A stretch of DNA of 64,000 bases from Patiria miniata (GCF_015706575.1 NW_024037057.1:7063203-7127202); one strand, 5' to 3'. Numbered from the stretch's first letter, positions 1 to 11,812 are shown. The notes: generated by a model from the letters alone, not told the origin. Translations and numbers: made by a program.

Positions 1-1785
1 ACAAAAAATATTTTTAACAACCTGTACACGTACTTGTAAAAAAAAAAACGTGTAAAATATATCCCTAAAATGAACAGCATTTCTGCCACTCTTGTTGTGC
101 AAATAACAAATACATGTACAACATACGCAAAGATGGCCTTTTGTAAATTATTTTATCTCAAACCACTTTAAAACTACCTTTTACTTATTAATATTTTGCT
201 GTCTTCGCCCTTCTCCAACACAAAAAAAATCTGCCACAGTTTAGACTATAAACTTGATTCAGTATGTTTTCTTTAAATTCAATGCCATGATATTTACGCA
301 GGCTAGTCACCAACAATCAGATGGTATAGTTCTTGTAGGCACTGTGACAGTCAAATTCTATCGACAGAAAAAAAGGCAGGTAACTGGTAGGTGCAGCTGG
401 CTTATTTATTTATTTTTTATTTTTTGACTGCTGGGCTGGCCTTGCTGGTATTGCCAGCCAGAGAGGGTTGAAACCATTTCAATCCTACGACATCCTTTGA
501 CAAATTCTAGTCATTTTTTAAATCAGATTGTTCAATCTCGTTGGAAGAATGAACCAATGTATCGCTCGTTTCCTGCCTACACATTGTTTGCTTCACGCTG
601 GCAGCAGAAATCAATACAACGCCCACCTTGTTGCATGACACACAACAGACAATCTGCACACGACCATCTGTTCAATATTGACCAAAAAACTGATACGGCG
701 AACAGACGTTTTGGAATAAATACTTAAAATCATTAATGGAATTCTGCAGGGTTTCATTTTTACAAGTTGGGAGACTGCACTGAGTCACAAAAGACTTGCT
801 ACAGGTTTTTTAATTACTTTGTTGATAAAAATAGAGAATTCGTTTTTTGAAAGTTAAGTTGCATGCCTTGGGGTGGAGAATGGGTTGGAGAGTGGGTAGG
901 GGGTTGGGATGGGGGTGGGGGGAGGGGGGGGGTGGGGGTGGGTTTGGGGGTAGGGAGCGGGGTAGGTGTAACCCCACCCAAGTGTGTATTTGCCTGCCAT
1001 CTGGGACCCCCTATTGTCCCTCTTTTGTTGTACTTTTTTTGTTGAACTTTTTAGGAAGACCTCCTCAATGTTTTGTACACGATTCTAAATTGGGGACCTT
1101 CGGGAATTGGGGACCCTATTGTCCTCTGTTGTTCAACGTCCCCTACTGAATGCAGAAACAAACTCAATGAAACTTGTCAGAGACTTCTGTTCAAATCTTT
1201 CTAAACATTTTAAAGTTGAACAACGAAATTGACTGAAGCAGGGTTTGAACCTGCGACCTCCGGATAACCGTTCCAGTGGTCTACCAACTAAGCTATCCAG
1301 CCCCAATTTTCTCTTTGTGGTTTTATCCAAAAATTTCTCACTTTCTGTGAGTACACTTTTCCTGAATATTTCTCAATATTTACCTTTCCAGGGCAATTCC
1401 TTCGGTGTGTTTTGATGGAATTTTGTACATTTTTGGGGTCAAATTTTTTTTAGATTTGATCTTAGATTCCACCCTTCAAGATTTAAATAATAATTTATTG
1501 GACTCTACCCTGCAACCCTACTGTAATACAAACAGCATACTCTGCTATTGCTCGATAGTGTCCAGTCTCGTGGCAGAAAAAAAAATTGTAGCTACATTCC
1601 AACATGGCATAGTCCCGAGCTTTTTGGTTGTCAACTCCCCCCCCCCCCCCCCCCCCCCCCCGTCTCACCCACCACCCCATCCAAATTCAACTGGTGACTT
1701 TCCGTGACTCGACAACTATTATCTATCTTGCACTTGGACTCAATGGATGACCAAAAGCATAAAGACCACACTGAGTTTTTTTTAC
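1..1785. other. UAP1 intron 5 (part), no exon seen
   Basis: AT-rich sequence with a G-rich stretch (about 890-970), a C tract (about 1637-1662) and a tRNA-derived SINE. No open frame here resembles the C-terminal part of UAP1, so I read it as intron. Confidence 0.6.
1190..1310 (-). repeat. tRNA-derived SINE, family A
   Basis: On the minus strand a tRNA-like head (GGGGCTGGATAGCTTAGTTG, then a B box of the GGTTCAAACC type) is followed by a tail GTCAATTTCGTTGTTCAAC. The same head plus tail occurs at 45437 and, more diverged, at 52825. Confidence 0.7.
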
Positions 1786-1979
1786 CTGATGAGGTCCTTC
1801 AAGAAGTCCGTGGTGAACAAGTGATTGCAGATGTTGCCGGCGCTGAAGATCAGTCGTCCCTCCTCGTCCCTCTTCTCCGCCGTCTTCAACGTGATCTCGC
1901 TGTACTCCACGACTTGGTTCTTGCCGTTGACACGACAGACGACACCGACCGGCTCAGTTGGAAAAGCCTTGGCAACCAC
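1786..1979 (-). CDS. UAP1: UAP1 coding exon 5 (last in window)
   Basis: Starts [17 protein letters not shown] after acceptor gcag and ends FLKDLI plus two bases before gtaaaa. Contains the VEYSEI motif and AGNICNHLF. The next exon is outside the window. Confidence 0.93.
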
Positions 1980-4900
1980 CTGCGTTACAAAAAGAAAAAT
2001 AATGGTGATAATGTGGTACTTAGACCAGCACTTTTTCCAAAGTCTGAAAGTGCTACTCGATTGTTTACCTCTGTTCATCAGGCTAGGAGACCATTTTCTT
2101 GCAGCAACTCGAGATCAGTGCAATCTGGTCCGAGGCAATTGTAGTAAAGTGTCTTGCCCAAGAACACAAGCACCATGGTCCTTATAAGGGTTCAACCCAA
2201 GTAAAGTGTCTTGCCCAAGAACACAAGCACCATTGTCCTCGTCAGGGTTCCAACCCAAGTAAAGTGTCTTGCCCAAGAACACAAGCACCATGGTCCTCAT
2301 CAGGGTTCCAACCCAAGTAAAGTGTCTTGCCCAAGAACACAAGCACCATGGTCCTCATCAGGGTTCCAACCCAAGTAAAGTGTCTTGCCCAAGAACACAA
2401 GCACCAGGGTCCTCCTCAGGGTTCCAAACCATCAGTTGGACACTGTTACCATTGGGCCGTGGTGCTCCACATTAACGTTAACTCCTATTCTCAGTATTGT
2501 CATTTCTAAGGGTGTCGCAGGGTCTTTTTGGTTTCTTTGCCAATAATTCTTAACAACTTAAAACAAAGTAGGGCAAAAATTGTCAAAATGTACCAGTTGG
2601 TGACTCCACAATATCCAAAACATGAGCAGCCACTTCGTTCTCACCTTAGCTCCGCAGTTTGCTCCCTTGGACTTGCAGAATCCGATGAACCACGGGTCGG
2701 CCATCTTGACCAGGATGTTGTCCACCCCGTAGACGTGGACATACTGAAGCTTTCGTCGCTCCATATCCACGAGGATGTTGTCTTTGCCCAGGGCTCGGTA
2801 CAAGCCTCCGTTCCCATCTACAGACCATGAGAAAACGTTTTGATTATGCTAGTGTTTTCCTTCTGTGCTTCATGAATGTCAGTGCTTTAGAAGTTCACTA
2901 AAAGTTGGCTCTAGCTGTTCGATTCTGGCAAATTTAGAGTAGCCCATCTCTTGAATTTTTGCTGTTCCAGAGGGGCAGCTTACAGTCCTTTTTGAACCTG
3001 ATTAAACTGACTGACTGGTACATGTGCAATGGATTACACTAGCTTAAGTCTCACATTGGCCCAACATTTTCAGTCACAGACAGATGATTACATAGAACTC
3101 TAAAAGCCGTTCCATACGTCACGCAAACTTGAATTTAACGACACAAAACATTAGATGCAGAATGTTGAAGTGTGCTCAATTTCTGTCAATTCAGCACAAA
3201 AACTTGCGTTCTGCATTAGCTTTTGGGTACAGAATGAACCGGTCTTGAGACAGAATTGGACTGGGTCTAGTCTTGTTTCTTGCTTGTTTGTTAGTGTCCT
3301 CGCGTCATTTTGCTTTTGAGTAAAGATTCAGCTATGATAGTATTTGCATCGATTGGCAAATTAAAAAAGCGAGTCCTACCTGGGGCGCGAGAGATCTTCC
3401 ATTTTTGGTCCAGGAGGATCTTGCCGTCGAAGGACAGGCACGGCAGCATGTTCTGCTCAAACATGATGACGTTCTCCTTCTGCAGACCGAAGTAGTTGTG
3501 CTGGAGGAAGAACTCCTCCGTGGGTTCCTTGGTGTGCTCGCTGGTCATGATGTACCTGCGAGACAAAACACAAGTGCGACACGGTGCTATGTGTATCTCT
3601 ATTCCCACTGGATGAGATGCCAGTCCAACACAGGTTACTCCCCAGCTAATGCCGATATCCATTTATACTCCTGGGTGGAGAGAGGCAAAGTTGGGGTGAA
3701 GTGGCTTGCCCAAGGACACGACATATGACCAGCAGCTGGATTCTAGCTGGTTTCGTTTACCTCCGGTTTCTATAGAATGAAATGACTGAGAATATTTCTA
3801 CTCCCCCTGGATGGGATGCTTGTCCATCGCAGGATCCTCCCCAGCTAATGCCGGTACCCGTTTGTACTCCTAGGCGGAGCAGTGGGGGTGAAGTGGCTTG
3901 CCCAAGGACACAACATATGACCAGCTGCTTGATTCGAACTCCTGACCCTCTGATCATGAGTGAATGACCCAACACTCTTACATGCTTCTCTCTCCCTTCT
4001 CTGTATAAAACGGTAAAATCTCAATAGGCCTTTTCACCAACAAAAGAGGGCGCTGTTGCAATGCCATTTACAGTGTCAAACATGGCAGTGTCTGAACTAC
4101 TTCGATACGGCTGCATAACACACACGCCTTTGGTAGTTGCTGCAGCCACTTCTCACAGACCTGTGTGTAATGTCCAGCCGTAGCCAAGTACTTCGGACAA
4201 AGCCTATCTTACCATGGGACGACCCCCCTCTCTTGGTACATATCGTAGGCCAGCTGCTGGACGCGTAGTATCCTCTCGGCCTGGATCTGGTACAGGGTCT
4301 TCCCCGACGGGAGGCCCACGTTGAACATCCCCTTGGGGTACTTGACGCCGAGTCTGGTGCCCTGACCCCCGGCCAGCAGCAAGACGCAGCACTGCCCTTT
4401 GGCGATCTGCCTCAAGCCTGGCGAAGAATGAGAATTTTAACCAAAGTTGACTTTTATCGCACTTGTCCCCGTACCGCTCTAAATCGCCCGAACATGATAC
4501 GGTTTTTAATTCTTCAGTGAATTTTGTAAAATGTAGTATGTGTAAGTGCCAGTGGAATATTAGGGTTTTGGCCCTCACTTAAATGTTTAAAGGTAATATA
4601 TAACATTTGCAAACATAAAAAACTATCAAATTATTATGAAATACCTTACTGGACTGTAAGTGAATGACAGTCTAAAGCACCCTGTAAAATCATGGCACCT
4701 GTGTAATGTCATTTTCAAAAAAAGTGGAATTTTGTATTGATTTCCAACGATGGTCGGCCGACCATCGTTGGAAAAAAAGAAGACTTTTTTCAAATACTGC
4801 CCCCAATTTACCAAATTTAGTTACTCCACAATTTGATTGCACATCCATGAACGGGTGCAAGCCAGTTAGTCTGGTTCCCTGACCTGACAATTCCCGACAT

Positions 4901-7900
4901 CTATAAATTGCTCCATTTCGTCTGAAATAGGTTCAGGGAACCAGACTACAAGAACAGCACTTTTTTTCTTGGTTTTTCCAAAATCTTAAAACTTAGAAAA
5001 ATATATTAGAAAATCTGAGTATAAAATTCTTTTAAAATCTGGTCTGACATTGCACTGTAAAAAAAGAAAAAAAATACACAAAATGTTGGAGACTTGAAGT
5101 TAAGATCTCAGGAAAAGATTTTGCCAACCTTTTTATTTTATTTTAATAAATAACCTGAATTGCAGGACTCATACAGGTACAGTGTACGCATATACGGTGC
5201 CCATTCTTAGCAAAAAAACAAATGTTATTTTGCACAGGTGAGCACTCCCATACATTATCGATTTTTTTCCAGATTCGATATTCTGTCGCCAGCTGCAGTA
5301 GCCTGAATATTCTAATCATTACGGTAACCACAGCTGTACATCCGGTGCCCAAACCAATGGAGAATTTGTACGCACAGTGTACAAAGGTTTTCCTCTCATA
5401 GCAGAAAAATGTAGCAAAAGATCATCATCTAAAGGGAATGTACATCATTGTTTTTTGCTGTAAACTTCAGAAATGAAGTATTTGATGGGTTAGTATAATA
5501 GATCAAATATTGTTACACTGACATGTTTGAAGTTTTGTGTTCGAAAATGCTGGAAAAACCAAGAAAAACTAAAATGTTCAAGTAGTCTGGTGCCCTGACT
5601 CCATTAAACTTAAATGAATCAATTTATAGATGCCGGAAAATTGTAAGGTAAGGAAACCAGTCAAGCTGGCCTGCACCCGTTCATGAACATGTATAACCAA
5701 TAGCAAACAAAATTTGGACTGAAAAAAATAGTAAATTTGGACCAGTAGTTGAAAAATAGTCAGGTTTTTCCAACCGTGGTCGGCTGACCACCGTTGGAAA
5801 TGTATACAAAATACCACTTTTCTTGAAAATGACTTCACACCAGGTGCCATAATTTTACAGGATGCTTTAGACTTTCAGTTACCAACATCATAGTATTAGT
5901 AAGGTATTTCGTAAAAATTTGGTAGTTTTGTTTTCCGATGTTTGCAAATGTTGTATATTCCCTTTAAACATCATTTTCAAGTTTGAGTCAATTATTTTTT
6001 TTTTTTTTCAGCGTGAGAAATCCCATGTGGCCGTTAGAGCATGAGAATAACCTGAAATGCAAAGGCTCATGCTCAATGCGTGAGAGTTGGCAGGCCAGCT
6101 GTACAAAAAATTGTGCATTACCAGATACCTGTATAAGTTTCTCCTGCCTGTCATGACTGACCTATTATCTGCATGTCAAGGTCAGATTCCACCAAACAAT
6201 GTACCATACACTGTAATGCACAAACCACTTGTGAAAATAGGAACGTTGCACATGACACACTTGAGTTTTCTTTGTAAACAACACGAGTGAGCGAAGAACA
6301 ATGGTACAATACGCTGTAACCTCAACTTGTTATTTTTGTAGGGTGCCCACATAAAATTGCACACTGAGCAACTTCTACGAATTGTACATGTACTACAAAT
6401 AGGCCGTGGGCCAAAGCCTGAAACATGGAATTTTAATTGTCTTAACTTTTTAGTGGCAACTTCATTTCTCAGTTATAAGCAGTTTGTAAGATGTTAATTG
6501 TACACTGTGCACGCCACATCGTTTGCGCATAAATTAGAAATAAAGGGGACTGTTTCCCCAAAGTAGGCCTATATTTGTAACTATACCACATGAGGGCGAT
6601 ATCGCTGCCATTGCGCTGCCAGCCTCGCCTCCATGGGCCATTAACCCCTGGCCGTGGGAAATACATAAACGGCAACGCTGGCCAGCTATTCAGAGCATAC
6701 TGCACGCAAGGGCGAATCCAGAACACAATTTTTTTTGGAGGGGGCCCCAAAAAAATGTCGGTCCCCAAAAAGTGTGTCCAAAATATTACGGCGTGGGGTT
6801 CGGGCCCCGAAAATTGTTTGCTAGATGCCCTGTGGTGTGATCTGAGGCAATTTCTGACCCACTTTAACCAATGTTTTTTGAGGAAAAGATGGTGGTGTAC
6901 TCATTGCCTGCCTTTATTGCGAAGTTGCTCAAAACAAAAATTGGATTCATTTTTTTTTGGGGGGGGGGGGGCATGGCCCCCTTATTATTAGATAACAATT
7001 CCTCTATCAATAACAATGCAAGTCAAATTCCTGGGTGCGGTTTAATAGTAATTCATCGGGACAAAAATGCCCCCCACCTTGCTTCACAAAATAGGCTCTA
7101 GAACAAAAAACTACTGGACCGAAACAGTCAATCCTGGTTTCATTTTTCTTCTAAAAAGATTCTCCATGCATTGTGGTTTCCAGGGTAGAGGAAGTACATG
7201 AGGTTTGTTTCTTTAGGCCCACCCTGTATTATTCATGCTGACTTCCTATTTATCCGTGTCAAGTTTGAAAGCATTTGAACTTAAAAAATAAAATACAATA
7301 TTAGCCCAAAAATTGGCAAAATAATTGAGTAAAAAAATGTTGTCATAAGGTTAATGTGCAATCTGGGCCAATGTGAACAACCAGATTCAGATTCAGCACT
7401 CTCGAATTAGTAAATTGACCTTATTGCAAGTTGACACCAGAAAGTTAGGACGAACCTCAACTTCTAGACCTGATACAGATTTTGGCCCATGGAATAAAAA
7501 CACATTTTTGAAGGTATTTCAAAACTACCATTTGATTGACATCCAGTCAACAGTTTGGAAACAATGTGTACTTCTGCAGTACAAAAACTGCGGTCAAAAG
7601 TGTAAAAGTGTTGTGTGATTTGGAGGGACCAACAAATATTGAAAAGTTTGATTGTTTTCCTCTTTTATAAAATGGAAATGAAAGTTGTCAGCATTGAAAG
7701 TTTGTAAGCAGAGAATTCGTAGGTGATGTCGTATACATGCTTACAAATCAACATCTTGCTACACTATGAAACATACTTGCATTATAACGCAAATAAATAG
7801 TAACTTTATTTATTAAAAGCAAATTCATGCAATTGGGAGTCCCAAATCTTATGATAGTGAAAACATGCAATACAATAAAATAAACTGGCTCATGAAACAA

Positions 7901-8581
7901 CCAGTACAACACCCCTTTCGTGCTGCACCAATGTGTCAAAAGAAACGTGGTACCAGTACCTAGTCTCCATTTCTGCACATTTCCATAGTCACGCCACCAG
8001 ACTACTGAAGGGTCAATCTTCTCAAAAAGTTGGACATGTTGTACCAGTCTAGTCTTAGGCTTCAAATTGACAATCACTTGGCTTCACTTCTCAGGTGCAA
8101 GATGTTGGAGAAAAGTCTCCTTCAAAAATTGAATTGAGACCTCAAACTTGGCTTGTGAAATATGAGAACCTTGACTTTGCCTCACGAAAAATTGGGAGAA
8201 ATTTGTCGGCTAAAGAAAGAGCAAAGTACTAAAGTTGGCCTGTTGCATGTTTTTCTGCACTCAAGGTTCCAGTGGCCTGTCTGAGAAGATCCCGTGCCCC
8301 TCCCCCTTACCTTCTCGGTACCACTTCTCCTTCTCCTTCCCCGACCGCGTCATCGACCCAGAGAACTCCGAGGGTGTCTGCTCCATCTGGCTGTCCACCT
8401 TCTCCGTGTCGCCGGCTGCCTCCATGGCCGTGGTGAAGGAGGCCACGAGCTCCCCGATGTCCGTGCTCTCGATGTCCCTGTACAGGAAGCCCTTCTGGTC
8501 GTGGTCCAGCTCGTGCCAGAACTCCAGGAGATGCTGCTGGCCGTGCTCGGACAGCTTTTGACGCAATGCTTCCACGTCCAT
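1786..8581 (-). CDS. UAP1: UDP-N-acetylhexosamine pyrophosphorylase, 5' five exons (partial)
   Basis: Cytosolic enzyme that joins UTP and GlcNAc-1-phosphate (or GalNAc-1-phosphate) to make UDP-HexNAc, the donor for glycosylation and chitin-type polymers. On the minus strand five exons join in frame: 8311-8581, 4213-4417, 3380-3555, 2645-2817 and 1786-1979, with phases 1, 2, 1, 0, 2 at their ends. They give about 340 codons. The nucleotidyltransferase signature [12 protein letters not shown] plus YPKGM is in exon 2. The substrate-site motifs MLPxLSFDGKI (exon 3), [10 protein letters not shown] and [17 protein letters not shown] (exon 4), and [11 protein letters not shown] and VVEYSEI (exon 5) follow the known family order. 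The family is usually about 500 residues long, so the C-terminal third must lie left of position 1; I saw no further exon in 1-1785. The start [10 protein letters not shown] matches the length of the animal N-terminus. The gene is divergent from the sorting nexin. Confidence 0.95.
2143..2435. repeat. 58-bp tandem repeat, about five copies
   Basis: Five near-identical 58-bp units containing gtgtcttgcccaagaacac and caccatggtcctcatcaggg, inside UAP1 intron 4. The word cttgcccaaggacac is part of the SINE body seen at 3700, 3900 and 21700, so the array probably grew from a SINE fragment. Confidence 0.9.
2645..2817 (-). CDS. UAP1: UAP1 coding exon 4
   Basis: Begins by completing the Asp of [10 protein letters not shown] and ends with CGAK before gtgaga. 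Includes [15 protein letters not shown]. Human UAP1 has Arg where this has Trp in ADPWFIGFC. Confidence 0.94.
3380..3555 (-). CDS. UAP1: UAP1 coding exon 3
   Basis: Begins [16 protein letters not shown] after an acceptor ctcgcag and ends in RAP plus one base before gtagga. Includes YFGLQKENV and [13 protein letters not shown], which are core family motifs. Confidence 0.94.
3590..3735 (-). repeat. tRNA-derived SINE body fragment, family B
   Basis: On the minus strand matches the body of the SINE at 21613-21912 (ggcaagccacttcacccc, ggagtataaatgg, taatgccg/tagctgggga). The head is missing. Lies in UAP1 intron 2. Confidence 0.8.
3795..3978 (-). repeat. tRNA-derived SINE, family B
   Basis: Minus-strand copy with a B box (gttcgaatcaagcag region near 3930), the cttgggcaagccacttc body and the end ggggagtagaaatattctca. 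It sits next to the fragment at 3590-3735 in the same orientation. Confidence 0.82.
4022..4208. mobile_element. short inverted-repeat element (MITE-like) next to the UAP1 exon 2 donor
   Basis: Ends are imperfect inverted repeats (aataggccttt at left, aaagcctatctt at right), with a second inner pair (atacggctg and cagccgtag). The right end lies within five bases of the exon 2 splice donor. Confidence 0.5.
4213..4417 (-). CDS. UAP1: UAP1 coding exon 2 (catalytic signature)
   Basis: Runs from an acceptor cgccag to a donor gtaaga. Carries the UTP-binding G-x-G-T-R-L loop and the YPKGM lysine motif. It completes the glycine codon split from exon 1 and leaves two bases of the tryptophan codon of PWYIMTS. 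Confidence 0.95.
4585..4985 (-). mobile_element. TTAA-family MITE 1, truncated copy
   Basis: Minus-oriented copy starting at tttaaaggtaatatataaca. It contains the perfect central palindrome built on cgatggtcggccgaccatcg and two inverted gtctggttccctgac blocks. The far end is lost after about 4985. Confidence 0.8.
5429..5968 (+). mobile_element. TTAA-family MITE 1, full-length copy
   Basis: About 540 bp from aaagggaatgtacatcat to gttgtatattccctttaa. The terminal inverted repeat is AAAGGGAATRTACA, and the TTAA at the ends is slightly changed on the left (ctaa). The central palindrome lies near 5770-5800. No transposase frame. Confidence 0.85.
6704..6990. repeat. G-rich dispersed repeat
   Basis: Starts aagggcgaatccagaacac, then ggggccccaaaaaaatg, and ends in a ggggggggggcatggcccc block. 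I recognise no coding content; it resembles the G-run repeats elsewhere in the window. Confidence 0.4.
8311..8581 (-). CDS. UAP1: UAP1 coding exon 1
   Basis: Encodes the N-terminal 90 codons plus one base, beginning [19 protein letters not shown]; the GQxHLL-FW motif is typical of UAP1. The donor reads gtaagg on the minus strand. The start is the first ATG after an upstream stop and sits where family members begin. Confidence 0.93.
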
Positions 8582-8812
8582 TGTTTTTTTGGCACGAGAC
8601 TCAAAGTTTCCTTTTTATCTGAATAAATAATTTTTAAAAATTAAATAAAATTGGGATAGACGAGTGGCGGGGTACTCTGCAATTATGCCAATCTTTTATT
8701 AATTGACCTGCAGTGCTATTTATTGCTTAAATTGACTTCACATTTAAGGAAACAGCAAAGACAACTTTGATTTTTACAAAATGAATATGATTCAGTCATG
8801 TCAGGAATGATG

Positions 8813-8957
8813 GACAACTCGTACCCGAGACAACTCGTACCCGAGACAACTCGTACCCGAGACAACTCGTACCCGGGACCATTCGTACCCGGGACAACTC
8901 GTACCCGGGACAACTCGTACCCGGGACAACTCGTACCCGAGACAACTCGTACCCGTC
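8813..8957. repeat. 16-bp tandem array, left arm of a fold-back pair
   Basis: About nine units of gacaactcgtacccga/g. The same unit appears in the opposite orientation at 9752-9886. Frames across it (GTSCLGYELSRV-type) are repeat artefacts. Confidence 0.9.
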
Positions 8958-9751
8958 TGAAAATAAAACACTGTGCAGCGTACTCGTATCTGTGCCTTAC
9001 TTGTGCCGACTGTTATCATACTTATTTTCAACCAATTATTATTCAATTATTTTATTTCCGTTTTTCATTTTTATATAGAGAAGAAGTTTTTCACTTAAAT
9101 AGGTCTCTCTGTTGTTGGCCTGAAGATTTTTTTTTTTTTTTAATACTGTTTTATTTTCATTCCGTTTCAGAAACTCTGATGCAATCTCTTTTTGGGATGC
9201 AATACTTATTTAGTAATGCAATAACTGAAGATCAAATAAGTTACGAGCAAACTCCGCCCTAGTAGCTGGCGTTTATATAGCCCTGCAAACGGGAACACAA
9301 TGACGCGTGAAACATGGCATCTCACGCTACTCACTAAGCTAACAATTCTAATTAAGTGACTTTTGAATTATTTCACATAATTATGCAAAAGACTGACACG
9401 CTACTGGGATTGTTGATGGTTATCAAAATTAATGTCATAAAAAGTGTAGAAGGTGACATATGTAACATTTTTATAATTTTAATGAATCGGTCCACTTATT
9501 TTAGAAATAAGTTTTCGCAATAAATGAAGATCAAATAAGTTACGAAGCTCATGATTGCTATAGCTCCTTCCGCGAATTCGGCGAACTCCGCGATCATCGG
9601 CCAGCTGCCAGAATCTCTCCAGAACAATCTCTTGCTTGTCACCACTGGCAATTCCCCAAAACTCAACGGCTTTTGGTTTTCCACATCTTCGGATTTGTCA
9701 ATTACATCTAACTAAAAAGGAACAGAAAAATAAATGGTAACTGAAAAGTAC

Positions 9752-9886
9752 AAGGTACGAGTCGTCCCGGGTACGAGTTGTCCAGGGTACGAGTTGTCCC
9801 GGGTACGAGTCGTCTCGGGTACGAGTTGTCCCGGGTCACAAATTTGGGGTACGAGTCGTCCCGGGTACGAGTTGTCCCGATACCCA
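9752..9886. repeat. 16-bp tandem array, right arm of a fold-back pair
   Basis: Units of gtacgagttgtcccgg, the reverse complement of the 8813 array. The two arrays enclose about 790 bp containing a direct repeat of gaagatcaaataagttacga at about 9226 and 9524. Confidence 0.88.
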
Positions 9887-9941
9887 TGTCAGTAGGCCGG
9901 CCGGTCAACCAGTCGAACCAAATATAATCGAACGCCCACTC

Positions 9942-10934
9942 TAGCTGGAGTTACCCAGCCCTGAGTTTTATCATTGGGTTGTCTATTAGGGCTGGAGCAA
10001 ATTTTTCTCAAAACTTGTAGTATTTGCAAAAAAAATTTGAAAAATGTTCAATTTTGTCCCCATTACACACTAATTGCAACTGCAACTCACCCCAAACTTG
10101 CCTGGAATAACCATTACACAGGTCCTTGAAGTAAAAAACGATCCACGATGAAGATTCAGCCTCCAATTGCAGTGAAAACAGGAGGAATAACCGCTAACTT
10201 GACAACCTTGCTGGATTGGCCAGGACCGCTATTAGTTTGTGCACAAAAAAAATTGTGTACAATGAATGGCGGTCGATTACCATGCACGTACAGCTCGCTG
10301 GTACTAGGCGTTTTTGCGGTCGGTGCATGACGTGACGCGGAAGCGTAATACCCGATGACTGTTTCATGCATTAATAAGAGGTTCACTCGCATCACAGTGC
10401 GGTACTGGAACGGCAGTAACACTGCACTATGAATGCACGATAGCCGGCCAACTCGACGGTTGCCGTTCCAGTACCGCACTGTGATGCGAGTGAACCTCTT
10501 ATTAATGCATGAAACAGTCATCGGGTATTACGCTTCCGCGTCACGTCATGCACCGACCGCAAAAACGCCTAGTACCAGCGAGCTGTACGTGCATGGTAAT
10601 CGACCGCCATTCATTGTACACAATTTTTTTTGTGCACAAACTAATAGCGGTCCTGGCCAATCCAGCAAGGTTGTCAAGTTAGCGGTTATTCCTCCTGTTT
10701 TCACTGCAATTGGAGGCTGAATCTTCATCGTGGATCGTTTTTTACTTCAAGGACCTGTGTAATGGTTATTCCAGGCAAGTTTGGGGTGAGTTGCAGTTGC
10801 AATTAGTGTGTAATGGGGACAAAATTGAACATTTTTCAAATTTTTTTTGCAAATACTACAAGTTTTGAGAAAAATTTGCTCCAGCCCTAATAGACAACCC
10901 AATGATAAAACTCAGGGCTGGGTAACTCCAGCTA
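9942..10934. mobile_element. 993-bp palindromic (long-TIR) DNA element, Mutator-like
   Basis: Two arms of 474 bp each (9942-10415 and 10461-10934) are reverse complements and looked identical wherever I compared them. They are separated by a 45-bp spacer. The arms are directly flanked by an exact 9-bp direct repeat, cgcccactc, at 9933-9941 and 10935-10943. The termini read tagctggagttacccagc. A 9-bp target duplication with long TIRs is known for Mutator/MULE transposons, so this is probably a non-autonomous MULE. No transposase; the 60-121 codon frames in the arms are mirror images of each other. Confidence 0.88.
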
Positions 10935-11760
10935 CGCCCACTCCAAAAGACACAATTATATTTAATGAAAATGTCAATCATATTTGTGCCAAAACATACC
11001 GTTTAGAAGAAATGCTTTAGATCGTCAGATATGTACGTAATCTAGCGCAATCGGAATTCTCAATCGCCGTAAAAATCGGGGAGATTTCACTTAATCAAAC
11101 CAGTCAAATTTGTCAACCACTGCACGTCTAAAGGAATGACAAGGTATTGCAACCTGCGCCTCTTGTATTTGCTTTCCGTGATATGACCAATCAGCCGTCT
11201 AAGCACCAGACTAGGGAGCGTGCCACATCACATCAACCTCGTCATCTGCAGCACTAACTCTCCGAACATTCTTGTTTTGCGCAGCGTTTAGGGTGTCATA
11301 AATCCAGTGATTGATGGGGACGAGGATGTCAATCGATCGACAAGTGATTTTTTTTTCCCCCGGCCCCGTCGCGTCGCGACCGGTGTGTGTAAATAGCGCC
11401 CTCACAAAGCTTTCAGCTCCAACCATCGCGGGGTGAAACCTGCTGCACCCTTCGCTCTTGGGGGCGGGGGGGGGGGGGGAGGGGCGAGGGGCGAGGTACT
11501 AGCAAAGCTGCACGGAGGCCTGCACCCCAATATAAAAATACATTCCCATACTTCAAAATTCTTTTTTAAAATACTCAGAACTCTCACAGGTGCTCTGGCT
11601 GCACAATGATGATCGACATGTCATCTTTCAATTTCTCTTCAATTTTTCAAGGTGCGGCTCGACTGCGACCGTAATGACTTTTTGGAAAATTTCTCACCAA
11701 GGAGACCAACCCTAGCTGAATTAATGATGCTTCCAAAACTATTTACTTGGTCAACGGGGA

Positions 11761-11777
11761 ATGGGGGGTTGGGGGTT

Positions 11778-11812
<35 letters not shown>

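Noticed and set aside
8716-9046. Open frames with GTSCLGYELSRV repeats, and a CRISPR-like look
   Set aside because: The DNA is a 16-bp head-to-tail tandem array without unique spacers, in a eukaryotic genome; not a gene and not CRISPR.
10148-10728. Conserved-looking 60-121-codon frames on both strands
   Set aside because: They appear twice only because the two arms of the palindromic element are copies of each other.
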